Below, piece by piece: positions 8,878 to 17,764 of a DNA stretch of 64,000 nucleotides. The notes beneath the pieces were generated by a model. That model searched no databases. It had not been told where the DNA came from and saw only the letters and a program-made list of their open reading frames with translations. The stretch spans positions 1 through 64,000 of the forward strand of contig NZ_BAGG01000028.1 of NCBI RefSeq assembly GCF_000308695.1, in the 5' to 3' direction. The DNA is from Nocardia takedensis NBRC 100417 (GTDB taxonomy: Bacteria > Actinomycetota > Actinomycetes > Mycobacteriales > Mycobacteriaceae). The position numbers and the translations under genes are program-made. Every line of letters starts with the position of its first letter. Within the stretch, counting starts at the first letter, position 1.

Positions 8878-8947
8878 GTCGCCCACGATCGAAGACCGCC
8901 GCGGCGAAGTCAAGCGATCGGTGCGCGACGGCGGAAACCCCCGCTCC

Positions 8948-8976
8948 TGTCGCGCACAGACAAAAGGTTGTCGCGC
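8948..8976. promoter_or_regulatory. Direct repeat, candidate AraC-family operator
   Basis: TGTCGCGC occurs at 8948-8955 and again at 8969-8976, exactly 21 bases apart, in the gap between the divergent AraC and monooxygenase genes. The second copy overlaps an inverted repeat GACAA-N4-TTGTC at 8959-8972. Direct repeats two helical turns apart are the usual binding site of AraC-type HTH pairs. Binding is inferred from position and spacing. Confidence 0.5.
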
Positions 8977-9017
8977 GGAGTCAAGGCAGCGACCGGAACG
9001 CCCTGGAGACTGGGGGT

Positions 9018-10538
9018 ATGACCGAAGCGGGTAGTGGCAGCGACCACCTGGTAAGCGACCATCTCGACGTCGTGATCGTCGGCGCGGGACTCTCCGGGAT
9101 CGGCGCGGCCTACCGGTTGCAGACCGAATGCCCCGGCAAGCGGTACGCGATCCTGGAGGCGCGCGAGGCGCTGGGCGGGACGTGGGACCTGTTCCGCTAC
9201 CCGGGCATCCGGTCGGATTCGGACATGTTCACCCTCGGTTACCCCTTCAAGCCGTGGCGGGAGGCCAAATCGATCGCGGACGGCCCGTCGATCCTGCGCT
9301 ACGTCGAGGAGACGGCCCGCGAGAACGGCATCGACCGCAATATCCGGTTCCGTACCAAGGTCGTCTCCGCGGACTGGTCGAGCGCCGAGTCCCGCTGGAC
9401 GCTGACCCTGGAGACCCGCGACGCGGCAGGCCACCCCGCGACGACCGCGCTGACCTGCGATTTCCTCTACGCCTGCGCGGGCTACTACAACTACGACCAC
9501 GGCTACGACCCGGTCTTCCCCGGCATCGAGGACTTCACCGGCGAGGTGGTGCGGCCGCAGTTCTGGCCCGCGGACCTGGACTACGCGGACAAGAAGGTCG
9601 TGGTCATCGGCAGCGGCGCGACGGCGGTGACGCTGGTGCCCGCGATGGCCGAACAGGCCGAGCACGTCACCATGTTGCAGCGCAGTCCCACCTGGATCAG
9701 CGCCGTGCCGGGCCGCGACAAGCAGGCCGACAAGATCCGCGAGCTGCTGCCGCCCGATCTCGCGCACCGCCTGATCCGCACCAAGAACATCCTGTTCAGC
9801 ATCGGTTTCTACCAGTACTGCCGTCGCCGCCCGGAGCGCGCGCGCAAACTGCTGACCGGTCTGACCACGCGCATCCTCAAGGACGAGAAACTCGTCGCCG
9901 AACATTTCACCCCCACCTACAACCCCTGGGACCAGCGCCTGTGCGCGGTCCCGGACGCCGATTTCTTCAAGGCGATGAAGAAGGGCAAGGCCGAGGTGGT
10001 CACCGACCACATCGATGCCTTCGTGCCCGAAGGCATCCGCTTGAAGTCCGGTCGGGTGCTGCCCGCCGACGTCGTGGTCACCGCGACGGGGCTGCAACTG
10101 CTGGCCTTCGGCGGCATCACCCCGTCCGTCGACGGCGTTCCGGTCACGCTGTCGGACCAGTTCGTCTGGCAGGGCGCGATGCTCACCGGCGTGCCGAACT
10201 TCGCGGTCTGCATCGGCTACACCAACGCCTCCTGGACCTTGCGCGCCGACCTCACCTCCCGACTGGTCTGCAAGATCCTCAACCACATGGACCGCAACGA
10301 TTACGCGGCGGTGGTCCCGCGCCCGCGCGGCGATCTCGCGGAGCGGCCGCTGCTGGACCTGGCCTCCGGTTACGTGCAGCGGTCCATCGCGGAGTTCCCG
10401 CGTCAAGGTGACCGGCACCCGTGGAAGGTTCGGCAGAACTACCTGCTGGATTCGGCCACCACGATGCGGACCGACCTGTCCAAGACCCTCGAGCCGACCA
10501 AGCGTTCGGCCACGCGCGCCCCGGTTCCGGCTCGCTGA
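9018..10538 (+). CDS. EthA-like FAD-containing monooxygenase
   Basis: This 506-residue flavoenzyme aligns end to end by eye with mycobacterial EthA, a Baeyer-Villiger monooxygenase. It has the FAD Rossmann motif IVGAGLSGIG at residues 20-29, LGGTWDLFRYPGIRSDSD, the NADPH Rossmann motif VVIGSGATAV near 196, and the conserved YNPWDQRLC and YTNASWTLRADL. The BVMO fingerprint FxGxxxHxxxWP reads FTGEVVRPQFWP at 173-184, so the conserved His is Arg179. The enzyme should use NADPH and oxygen to oxidise ketones or thioamide/sulfide compounds. Unlike ethA it is paired with an AraC rather than a TetR regulator. Confidence 0.88.
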   Translation: MTEAGSGSDHLVSDHLDVVIVGAGLSGIGAAYRLQTECPGKRYAILEAREALGGTWDLFRYPGIRSDSDMFTLGYPFKPWREAKSIADGPSILRYVEETARENGIDRNIRFRTKVVSADWSSAESRWTLTLETRDAAGHPATTALTCDFLYACAGYYNYDHGYDPVFPGIEDFTGEVVRPQFWPADLDYADKKVVVIGSGATAVTLVPAMAEQAEHVTMLQRSPTWISAVPGRDKQADKIRELLPPDLAHRLIRTKNILFSIGFYQYCRRRPERARKLLTGLTTRILKDEKLVAEHFTPTYNPWDQRLCAVPDADFFKAMKKGKAEVVTDHIDAFVPEGIRLKSGRVLPADVVVTATGLQLLAFGGITPSVDGVPVTLSDQFVWQGAMLTGVPNFAVCIGYTNASWTLRADLTSRLVCKILNHMDRNDYAAVVPRPRGDLAERPLLDLASGYVQRSIAEFPRQGDRHPWKVRQNYLLDSATTMRTDLSKTLEPTKRSATRAPVPAR

Positions 10539-10751
10539 TCAGTCCGGCATCTGCCGCATCTCCAGCAGGGTGAGCCCCAGCGAATCGATGCGGGCCATGA
10601 TGCCACGCAACGCGACCGGATCGGGGACCGGCCCGTAGAGGGTGGTGACGTCGCCGGGCGCGCGATCGGAGACCGAGAGTTCGGGGAAGGCGGCCACCGC
10701 GCGTTCGGAGAGCGTGCCGTCGATGATGAACTGGTACCGGATCGGCGGCAT
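10539..10751 (-). CDS. Small conserved protein of unknown function
   Basis: The 70-residue product begins MPPIRYQFIIDGTLSER and contains TLYGPVPDPVALRGIMARIDSLGLTL as two pieces of an alpha/beta fold. Short proteins of this pattern are widespread in Nocardia, mycobacteria and Streptomyces but uncharacterised, as I recall them. The start is fixed by AGAGGAG about five bases before the ATG at 10751. Its stop abuts the stop of the convergent monooxygenase gene. It is not an MbtH protein: the NxExQxSxWP signature is absent. Confidence 0.75.
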   Translation of the reverse strand: MPPIRYQFIIDGTLSERAVAAFPELSVSDRAPGDVTTLYGPVPDPVALRGIMARIDSLGLTLLEMRQMPD

Positions 10752-10856
10752 GGACGCTCCTCTCGTTCGCGACGGCGCGGCCGGGCGTGTCCGTCGAGCC
10801 TGCACCGTGCCGGGTGGCCGGACCTCACCCGGCGCGGATGAGATGCGCGGCGCGGC

Positions 10857-13517
10857 TCAGAGCAGACCGATGCGGCGCGCCCGCAGCATCGCGTCGGCGC
10901 GGGAGTTGGCGCCGAGTTTGGCGTAGATCGCGCGCAGGTGGGTCTTGACGGTGTTGATCGACACCCCGAGGTCCTGGGCGATCTGCAATGCCGTTCGGCC
11001 GCTGGGCAACTGCTCGAGCACGGTCAGTTCGGCGTCGGTCAGCGCGGGGGTCATCGGTTCGGGGCGGGTCGCGGACAGTTCGCGGACCGTCTCGACGAAT
11101 CCGTTGCGCGGGCCGAAGCGTCCCGCGTGGTCGTGCAGCAGCGTCACCGCGCCCGCCACCTCGAAGAACGGCCGCACCAGACCGTCGGGCGCCGCGATCC
11201 GCACCGCCTCGGCGAATCCCTCGTAGGACTTCACCGTCCGGTCCAGGCGGTGGCAGGCGCACGCGTAGAGCAACCATCCGGTGACGGCGGTGTGCGCGGG
11301 CAGCATCGCCGCGCGGTCGAGCACCGGTTGCACGAGGTCGAGGGTGTCGAGCGGCTTGTTGTTGGCGTCGGCCACCGCGGCGGCGGCCAGCATCGCCTCG
11401 GGGGAGTCGCGCAGCGCGCGCCGCGCGGCCACCACCAGGTGATAGGCGGTGTCGCGTTCGTGTAGTCGCACCAGGATCGAGACCACCGGCAGCAGCAGTC
11501 GTCCCGCGATCGGCGGATGCGGCGCCTCGAGCAGCAGTCGTTGGATCTGGGTGTGCAGGGCCAGCGCGGCGGCGTGCTTGTCGGCGGCGTCCTCGAAAGC
11601 CAGCAGCAGACCGATGATGTGGGCCTGTCGGCCCGCCATCGGTTCGCTCGCGCCGTCCAGGCCGCGCCGGGTCCGGGCCAGCGCGGCCAGATCCGCCTGC
11701 TCGATCGGCAGTCCGCGCAGATGCGCGGCCAGCGCGCGCAACGCGATCGCGTGCACGTGGTCCGGGATGTGCGTGAGACGGTGTCCGACACCGACATCGA
11801 CGGCCCGCTGCGCGCGGTCGTGCAGCAGCGGCACCGGACCGGTCAGGGCGGAGGCGAGCGCGAGTCGGGTCACGGCACGCAGGTGCAGGCGGTGGTGACC
11901 GCCCTGTTCGGCCAGCGCGAGCGCCCGGTGCAGGGTCTGTTCGCCGGGGATGATCGCCCCGGCGCACACCAGCGCGCTGCCCAGTTGCACCGCCGCGTAG
12001 CAGTCCAGATCCGGGAGTCCGGTGGTGGACGGCTCGACCGCGTCGACCGCGGTGCCGTCCGGTTCGAGCACCGATTCCCGCACCAGCGCGGACGCGCCGG
12101 TCACCGCCGTGGTCACCGCGGTCCGCACGACCTCCAGGCAGGCCGCGGTGACGATCGCCGAGGCCGACCCGGCCCGTGCCCGCACCTGGTCCAGATAGGC
12201 CGTCGCCGCCGCGCCGTCCCCGCGTTCCACGGCGTCGACCACGCGCAGCAGCAGCACGAACGCGTCCTCACGCAGGTCCGGTGCGGCGGTGTCGATCCGC
12301 TCGAACAGGATCGGGCCGGTCCCGTCGAGTACCACGCGCAATCCGTGGTCGCGCAGGAAGATCGGTAGTCGGGGATGATTCGGTTCGGCGAGCAGGTGCG
12401 GCAGCGCCTCGAGCGGTTCGCCGCGGTCGAGGTACCAGCGACCGCAGCGGCGGTGCAGGTCCGGGATGCGCTGCGGGACGGCGCGTTGCAGTTCGGCGAG
12501 CAGGTAGGCGCGCAGCATCGGGTGGTAGGAGTACCAGAGCAGGCCCGCGTGCGCGGTGTGCTGCACCGGGAAGTTGATGCGGGCCAGGTCGTCGAGCATC
12601 CGTGGGGCCTGCGGGCCGGCCAGTTCCTCGGCGAGCGCGTCGGTGAAGGAGTCGGGAACGCAGGTGGCGAGCAGGAATTCGCGCACGTCGTCGTCCAGGA
12701 CGTCGATCAGTTCGCCGACCAGGAAGTCCGAGATCGGGTGCGGGGCGTGGGCGAGCATGGCCAGCGCGCTCGCCCGCTGGGAGCCGTGCATGGCGGTGTA
12801 GAGGGCCGCGATGCGCACCAGTGCCGCCCACCCGCGGGTCAGCCGTTGGATCGAGGCCACCTCGGATTCGTCCAGGGGGCAGCCGTGTTCGATGAAGACC
12901 GTGCCGATGTGCTCGTCGTCGAAGGCCAGATCCTCCGCGCCCAGGCGCACCAGGCGGCCCGCCATGTCGAGCACGTGCCAGCGCAGCGGGGGTTCGTAGC
13001 GTCCGGTGACGACGCTGAGCATCGCGGTGGGCGCGTGGTGCAGCAGGTGTTCGAGTCCGGCCAGCGCGAGCGGGTCGGTGAGCAGGTGCGCGTCGTCCAG
13101 GACCAGCACCGTGGGCTGCTCGCCCAGATCGCGCACCAGGTCCACGGCCGCGGCGAGCGGGTCGGGGGAGGGCGGGTCGGCTTCGACGGGCAGGCCGAGG
13201 CCGGCGCGGATCGTGGCCCACAGGCGGGTGGCGTCGTCCACCGTCTCGTTGACGGTGATCCAGCACGAGCGGGTCCCCGGGTGCTCCTCGAGGTGTCGGC
13301 GCAGCCAATCCGCGGCGAGCACGGTTTTCCCGCTACCTGCCGGCGAACACAGCAGGACGCTGCGTCCGGCGGCCGGGAGGACCGCGCGGTCCAGCCGGTC
13401 GTGGCTCGCGCGCAGCACCAGCGGGGTGAACAGCGGCGCGGGGATGCCGCCGGCCCGCGCGGTGCCCGTGAGCACTGCCGGAGTGGGAACTACGTGGAGT
13501 CGCCGCGATGAGTGCAC
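10857..13517 (-). CDS. Large LuxR-family ATPase transcriptional regulator (MalT/LAL type)
   Basis: This 886-residue protein has a STAND-type P-loop ATPase domain, with Walker A CSPAGSGKT near residue 55 and Walker B VLVLDDAH near 135. A long helical-repeat region follows, then a C-terminal LuxR HTH (about 820-880; LPSGRTALQIAQDLGVSINT followed by VKTHLRAIYAKLG). Such proteins are ligand-gated activators that multimerise on ATP binding. The GTG at 13517 is chosen because GAGGAGG (complement of 13523-13529) lies five bases before it; the open frame extends to 13622. It is divergent from the AI-2E-type permease gene across 196 bases, a plausible target. The inducer is unknown. Confidence 0.88.
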   Translation of the reverse strand: MHSSRRLHVVPTPAVLTGTARAGGIPAPLFTPLVLRASHDRLDRAVLPAAGRSVLLCSPAGSGKTVLAADWLRRHLEEHPGTRSCWITVNETVDDATRLWATIRAGLGLPVEADPPSPDPLAAAVDLVRDLGEQPTVLVLDDAHLLTDPLALAGLEHLLHHAPTAMLSVVTGRYEPPLRWHVLDMAGRLVRLGAEDLAFDDEHIGTVFIEHGCPLDESEVASIQRLTRGWAALVRIAALYTAMHGSQRASALAMLAHAPHPISDFLVGELIDVLDDDVREFLLATCVPDSFTDALAEELAGPQAPRMLDDLARINFPVQHTAHAGLLWYSYHPMLRAYLLAELQRAVPQRIPDLHRRCGRWYLDRGEPLEALPHLLAEPNHPRLPIFLRDHGLRVVLDGTGPILFERIDTAAPDLREDAFVLLLRVVDAVERGDGAAATAYLDQVRARAGSASAIVTAACLEVVRTAVTTAVTGASALVRESVLEPDGTAVDAVEPSTTGLPDLDCYAAVQLGSALVCAGAIIPGEQTLHRALALAEQGGHHRLHLRAVTRLALASALTGPVPLLHDRAQRAVDVGVGHRLTHIPDHVHAIALRALAAHLRGLPIEQADLAALARTRRGLDGASEPMAGRQAHIIGLLLAFEDAADKHAAALALHTQIQRLLLEAPHPPIAGRLLLPVVSILVRLHERDTAYHLVVAARRALRDSPEAMLAAAAVADANNKPLDTLDLVQPVLDRAAMLPAHTAVTGWLLYACACHRLDRTVKSYEGFAEAVRIAAPDGLVRPFFEVAGAVTLLHDHAGRFGPRNGFVETVRELSATRPEPMTPALTDAELTVLEQLPSGRTALQIAQDLGVSINTVKTHLRAIYAKLGANSRADAMLRARRIGLL

Positions 13518-13713
13518 CTGAGCCTCCTCGGCCTTGTTCGGCCCGTACCGCTTCGCCGCTCGCCGTCTGGTGTCGGGGGGTCTGAGCATACCGACCGAAC
13601 GGTGTTCTTTGGTGCGCAGCAAACGAACCGCGACTCATCCGAAATGGATGACGATCCCCGCCCGCCCACCGACCTACCGTCGGAGCGCCGCAGCGGACCG
13701 GAGAAGGTGGCCG

Positions 13714-14853
13714 ATGCCCTCGTCGAGAAGATCACGCACCGCCGTCACGGTCCCCGCCCTGACACCGACCTCCTGGGCCATCCCGCGCGGACTGATCGTG
13801 CTGCTGGCAGGCGCCGGGGGCGTGGTCGCCATCGCGGGCATGAAAGGCGCGGCGGGCCTGCTCGGTCCACTGTTCCTGGCGCTCATGCTCACCATCGCCG
13901 TACAGCCCATCCAAACCTGGGCGCGCCGCCGCGGCTGGCCCGCCTGGGCGGGAATGGGCGCGGCCTTCCTCGCCGTCCTGGCCATCGTGCTCGGCATGAT
14001 CGCGATGCTGGTGGTCTCGGCCGCCCAACTCGCCACCGAACTGCCGCAGTACACCGATCGCCTCGACGACCTGCTCGGCAACGTCCGGGACCTGCTCGCG
14101 GACTTCGGCGTCTCCGAGGACCAGATCCAGAACCTGCTGAGCCAGATCGACGTCGGCAAACTCGTCACCGCCCTCGAAGGCGTGCTCAGCGGACTGCTCG
14201 GCATCTTCTCCAACCTGTTCTTCGTGCTGGCCCTGCTGCTGTTCATGGCCTTCGACGGCATGTCGATCGGGCGCAAACTCGAGATCATCGGCCGCGAACG
14301 CCCCGAGATCGCCTACGCGCTGGACGCCTTCGCCCACGGCACCCGCACCTACCTGCTGGTCTCCACCGTGTTCGGCCTGATCGTCGCGGTCTTCGACGGC
14401 GTCGCGCTGTGGCTGCTGGGCATACCGCTGCCGCTGCTGTGGGCCCTGCTGTCGTTCATCACCAACTACATCCCCAACATCGGCTTCGTCATCGGACTGC
14501 TGCCGCCCGCGCTGCTGGCCCTGCTCGACGGCGGGCTGTGGCCGATGATCTGGGTGATCGTGGTCTACAGCGTCATCAACTTCGTCATCCAGTCGATCAT
14601 CCAGCCCAAATTCGTCGGCGACGCCGTCGGCATCAGCGTCACCATGACCTTCCTGTCGCTGGTGTTCTGGACCTGGGTGATCGGCGCGCTCGGCGCGATC
14701 CTCGCCGTCCCGTTGACGCTGCTGGTCAAGGCCCTGCTGCTGGACATCGACCCCGCGACCCGCTGGGTCAACATCCTCATCGCCGAGAAGGCGCACGACC
14801 CGCCGGGAGATCACCCCCAGCGGGTGAGGTCACCGCTACCACCGTCGGACTGA
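13714..14853 (+). CDS. AI-2E/PerM family membrane permease
   Basis: The 379-residue protein has seven to eight predicted membrane helices and the family signature near the C-terminal third: FITNYIPNIGFVIGLLPPALLALL, followed by VIQSIIQPKFVGDAVG. This is the AI-2E transporter superfamily (PF01594), which includes TqsA and various efflux or ion-exchange proteins, so autoinducer export should not be assumed. GGAGAAGG lies six bases before the ATG at 13714; the frame is open from 13534 but the extension is arginine-rich and unlike a membrane protein. A DUF7144-type gene follows 37 bases later. Confidence 0.85.
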   Translation: MPSSRRSRTAVTVPALTPTSWAIPRGLIVLLAGAGGVVAIAGMKGAAGLLGPLFLALMLTIAVQPIQTWARRRGWPAWAGMGAAFLAVLAIVLGMIAMLVVSAAQLATELPQYTDRLDDLLGNVRDLLADFGVSEDQIQNLLSQIDVGKLVTALEGVLSGLLGIFSNLFFVLALLLFMAFDGMSIGRKLEIIGRERPEIAYALDAFAHGTRTYLLVSTVFGLIVAVFDGVALWLLGIPLPLLWALLSFITNYIPNIGFVIGLLPPALLALLDGGLWPMIWVIVVYSVINFVIQSIIQPKFVGDAVGISVTMTFLSLVFWTWVIGALGAILAVPLTLLVKALLLDIDPATRWVNILIAEKAHDPPGDHPQRVRSPLPPSD

Positions 14854-14890
14854 GATTGACCCACGTTCTTCTCCGCGGAAGGGAATGACA

Positions 14891-15304
14891 ATGACGACTC
14901 AGAAACCGGAAACCGGAAGCCCGGTCCGCCAAGGGCTCGCGGCAGGCACGTCCATCGGCGCGGCGATCCTGCTGCTCACCGTCGGCGTGCTGTCGATCTT
15001 CGAGGGCATCTCGGCGGTCGCCGAGGACGACCTGTTCGTCGTCGGCCCCGAGTACATCTACCAGTTCGACACCACGGGCTGGGGATGGATCCACATCGTG
15101 CTCGGCGCGATCCTGATCATCTGCGCGCTCGGGCTGATGACCGGCAGCACCTGGGGCAAGGTCGCCGCCATCATCATCGCGGCGCTGACCATCATCGCCA
15201 ACTTCCTGTCGCTGCCCTACTACCCGTGGTGGTCGATCCTGATCATCGCCCTGAGCATCGTGGTGATCTGGGCGGTCTCGACCTGGCATCCCGACCGGAT
15301 CTGA
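14891..15304 (+). CDS. DUF7144-type four-helix membrane protein
   Basis: The 137-residue protein has a short polar N-terminus and four hydrophobic helices, with the hallmark GWGWIHIVLGAI in the second loop/helix and FLSLPYYPWWSI near the end. This pattern is that of the DUF7144 family of actinobacterial membrane proteins; function unknown. The ATG at 14891 is preferred over 14885 because GGAAGGG is then seven bases upstream instead of one or two. It follows the AI-2E permease on the same strand and is followed by a hairpin terminator, so the two genes may form an operon. Confidence 0.8.
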   Translation: MTTQKPETGSPVRQGLAAGTSIGAAILLLTVGVLSIFEGISAVAEDDLFVVGPEYIYQFDTTGWGWIHIVLGAILIICALGLMTGSTWGKVAAIIIAALTIIANFLSLPYYPWWSILIIALSIVVIWAVSTWHPDRI

Positions 15305-15316
15305 CCGCGTGCGCCG

Positions 15317-15343
15317 AGCCCGCCGGGTCCGACCCGGCGGGCT
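15317..15343 (+). terminator. Hairpin terminator
   Basis: Thirteen-base perfect arms AGCCCGCCGGGTC and GACCCGGCGGGCT are separated by one C, starting 13 bases after the stop of the DUF7144-type gene. There is no T-tract. Position and strength fit a terminator. Confidence 0.75.
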
Positions 15344-15436
15344 TCGCGCTGTCCTAGCGCCCACCCAACACGGTGACTGGTGGACTGGGGCCGGGTCGAT
15401 CGAGAACCCGCATCCTCACCGAAAGGGCCACCGGAC

Positions 15437-15826
15437 ATGGCACAGAAACGAACCCGCGGCGCGCGCGTGGCGTTGGCGCTCGGCGCGATCGCGGCCGCGG
15501 CACTGCTCGCACCCGGCACGGCGGCGGCGCAGCCGGGACCGCACGGCAAACTGATCGAGACCGACTGCACCTTCGCCCAGATCGACGCCGCCCTGCACGC
15601 CACCGCGCCCGATTTCGCGGCGCGACTGGACGCCCACCCCGGCCGCAAGGCGAAATTCGCCGAATTCTTCGCCCTGCCCGTCGAGCAGCGCCGCGCCCGT
15701 GTCGAGCAGCGCTTCGCCGAACATCCCGACGCCCGACAGAAGTTCGAGGAGCGGCGCGGCGAGGGCAAGGCGAAGATCCTGCGCGAGACCCTCGACACCC
15801 TCGCCGACACCTGCCACAACTACTGA
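15437..15826 (+). CDS. Secreted haemophore-like protein
   Basis: The 129-residue product has a signal peptide (KRTRGARVALALGAIAAAAL, cleavage after PGTAAA) and a mature domain of about 98 residues with a cysteine near its start (ETDCTFAQIDAAL) and another near its end (ADTCHNY). The helical repeats with P-[DG]-[AR]-[RK] punctuation resemble the mycobacterial haemophore-related family (Rv0203/TIGR04529 type), which binds haem in the periplasm. GAAAGGG lies nine bases before the ATG at 15437. Its last seven bases overlap the convergent histidine kinase gene. Haem binding is inferred from family resemblance only. Confidence 0.65.
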   Translation: MAQKRTRGARVALALGAIAAAALLAPGTAAAQPGPHGKLIETDCTFAQIDAALHATAPDFAARLDAHPGRKAKFAEFFALPVEQRRARVEQRFAEHPDARQKFEERRGEGKAKILRETLDTLADTCHNY

Positions 15827-17046
15827 CCGGGCGGGCGGGCGGCGACACCGCCCGCCCCGCGCACGTCCGGGTCCGGCAGCGTGACCGTCACCAGCAGGCC
15901 GCCCTCGGGACGGGCCAGCGCGCGCACCGCACCGCCGTGCGCGACGGCGACCGACCGCACGATCGACAACCCCAGTCCGGCGCCGCGCCCGCGCGCCGCC
16001 GGATCGGCGAGGCGTTCGGTCGCCGCCAGTCGCCGGAACGGCTCGAACAAGCCGTCGACCTCGTGCGGCGGGACCGGCGGACCGGAATTCTCGACCTCGA
16101 GAACCGTCGCCCCGTCGCGCGCGCCCACCCGTACCGCGAGCCACCCGTCCTCGGGGCTGTTGTAGCGCACGGCGTTGTCGACCAGGTTCTGTGCCAGCCG
16201 TTCCAGCAGCACCGGGTCGCCCACCGCCGCGGCCGGACCGATCGCCGCGCGGACCGCCACACCGGCACGCGCGGCGTCGGCGTCCGCGACGGCGAGTGCG
16301 CGCCGGGCGATCTCGGCCAGATCGACCCGCACCCGCGTGGTCAACCGCTGCTCACTGCCCGCCAGCACCAGCAATCCGTCGATCAGCGCCGCGTGCCGCC
16401 GGTTCACCTCCAGCAGGGTCGTGCCGAGCGAGCGCAGCGCGTCCGGCGCGTCCGGATCGTCCATCGCCACCTCGATCAGCGTGCGGTTGATCGTCAGCGG
16501 GGTGCGCAGTTCGTGCGAGGCGTTGGCGACGAACCGGCGCTGCCCGTCGAAGGCGCGGTCGAGGCGTTCCAGCATGGCGTCGAAGGTGTCGGCGAGTTGC
16601 CGGATCTCGTCGTCGGGACCGTCCAGGGCGATGCGTTCGTGCAGGCTGCGATCGGCGACCCGGCGCGCGGTCGCGGTGATGTGTTGCAGCGGGGCCAGCG
16701 CCCGCCCGGCCAGCGCCCACCCGAAACCGCCCGCCGCGATGCCGACCGCGCCCAGACACACCAGCGACCAGACCAGCATCGCCTCGAGGGTGTCGCGGCG
16801 GTCCTGTTCGACCTGCGCGGTGACCGTCTCGTAGATGTCGGCGCGGTCGCGCGCGCCGAATCGGGCCAACTGTTCGCGGATCAGCACCCGCACGCCGGTG
16901 CCGCCGCGCCGTTGCAGCGACTGGTCGAGGAAGAAATACATCAGCGCCACCAGCAGCGCGCCCGCGAGGAAGAACGCCCCCGCGTAGAGCAGGGTCAGGC
17001 GCAGGCGGATAGTCGGTCGGCGGCGGAGGGTCGGGCGGCGGGGCAT
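15820..17046 (-). CDS. Sensor histidine kinase
   Basis: The 408-residue membrane kinase has helices at about residues 16-40 and 87-115 enclosing a small extracytoplasmic sensor region, a HAMP segment, and HisKA with the phosphoacceptor in FVANASHELRTPLT (His178). The HATPase_c domain has N-box NLVDNAVRYN, DGLFEPF and G-box RGAGLGLSIV. It should autophosphorylate and pass phosphate to the response regulator encoded five bases upstream. The ATG at 17046 is the only start that gives the correct N-terminal membrane topology; the longer frame runs antisense through the regulator gene. The stimulus is unknown. Confidence 0.92.
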   Translation of the reverse strand: MPRRPTLRRRPTIRLRLTLLYAGAFFLAGALLVALMYFFLDQSLQRRGGTGVRVLIREQLARFGARDRADIYETVTAQVEQDRRDTLEAMLVWSLVCLGAVGIAAGGFGWALAGRALAPLQHITATARRVADRSLHERIALDGPDDEIRQLADTFDAMLERLDRAFDGQRRFVANASHELRTPLTINRTLIEVAMDDPDAPDALRSLGTTLLEVNRRHAALIDGLLVLAGSEQRLTTRVRVDLAEIARRALAVADADAARAGVAVRAAIGPAAAVGDPVLLERLAQNLVDNAVRYNSPEDGWLAVRVGARDGATVLEVENSGPPVPPHEVDGLFEPFRRLAATERLADPAARGRGAGLGLSIVRSVAVAHGGAVRALARPEGGLLVTVTLPDPDVRGAGGVAARPPGQ

Positions 17047-17051
17047 CGCGG

Positions 17052-17708
17052 TCACCGGATGCGGTAGCCGACACCGGCTTCGGTCTCCACGACCGGCGGA
17101 TCGCCCAACTTCCGGCGCACCATCATGATCGTGTAGCGCACGACCCCGGTGAACGGGTCGGTGTGTTCGTCCCACGCCTTCTCCAACAGGTGCTCGGCCG
17201 ACACCACGCCGCCGTCGGCGCGCAGCAGTTCGGCCAGCACCGCGAACTCCTTGCGCGAGAGCGGGACCGGCGCGCCGTCGCGGGTGACGGTGCGCCGGTG
17301 CGGGTCGAGTCGGATGCCCGCGCGATCCAGCACCGGGGGAGCCGCGGGTCGGGACCGGCGGCCCAGCGCCTGCACGCGGGCCACCAGTTCGGCGAAGGCG
17401 AACGGCTTGGTGAGGTAGTCGTCCGCGCCGAGGCCGAGACCGGCCACCCGTTGGGCGACCTCGGCCGCGGCGGTGAGCATCAGAATCCGCGATTCGGCGC
17501 CGGATTCGGTCAGGGTGGTGCAGACCGCGTCGCCGTGCACGCCCGGGAGGTCGCGGTCGAGCACGACGACGTCGTAGTCGTTGACCGCGGCCCGTTCCAG
17601 CGCGGCCGTGCCGTCGTAGACGACATCGACGGCCATCGCGCGGCGGCGCAACCCGCCCGCGATCGCGTCGGCCAGCAATCGTTCGTCCTCCACCACCAGT
17701 ACCCGCAC
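17052..17708 (-). CDS. OmpR/PhoB-family response regulator
   Basis: The 218-residue protein has a receiver domain (1-115) with the acidic pair VEDE at 7-10, phospho-acceptor Asp51 in VVVLDRDLPG and the LTKPF lysine near 101. A winged-helix Trans_reg_C domain (about 128-216) follows, with LSRKEFAVLAELL and the final VGYRIR. The GTG at 17708 has AGGA seven bases upstream. It lies immediately before the histidine kinase gene, with five bases between stop and start, so the pair forms an operon and a cognate two-component system. Target genes are unknown. Confidence 0.92.
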   Translation of the reverse strand: MRVLVVEDERLLADAIAGGLRRRAMAVDVVYDGTAALERAAVNDYDVVVLDRDLPGVHGDAVCTTLTESGAESRILMLTAAAEVAQRVAGLGLGADDYLTKPFAFAELVARVQALGRRSRPAAPPVLDRAGIRLDPHRRTVTRDGAPVPLSRKEFAVLAELLRADGGVVSAEHLLEKAWDEHTDPFTGVVRYTIMMVRRKLGDPPVVETEAGVGYRIR

Positions 17709-17764
17709 GGCACCATCCTGCCGGGCGCGGCTGTTGGTTCGGTGTGAGTTTCCGGTGGATCGGT

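Noticed and set aside
10539..10751. MbtH-like partner for the NRPS
   Set aside because: The protein has the right size but lacks the NxExQxSxWP signature and lies 27 kb away.
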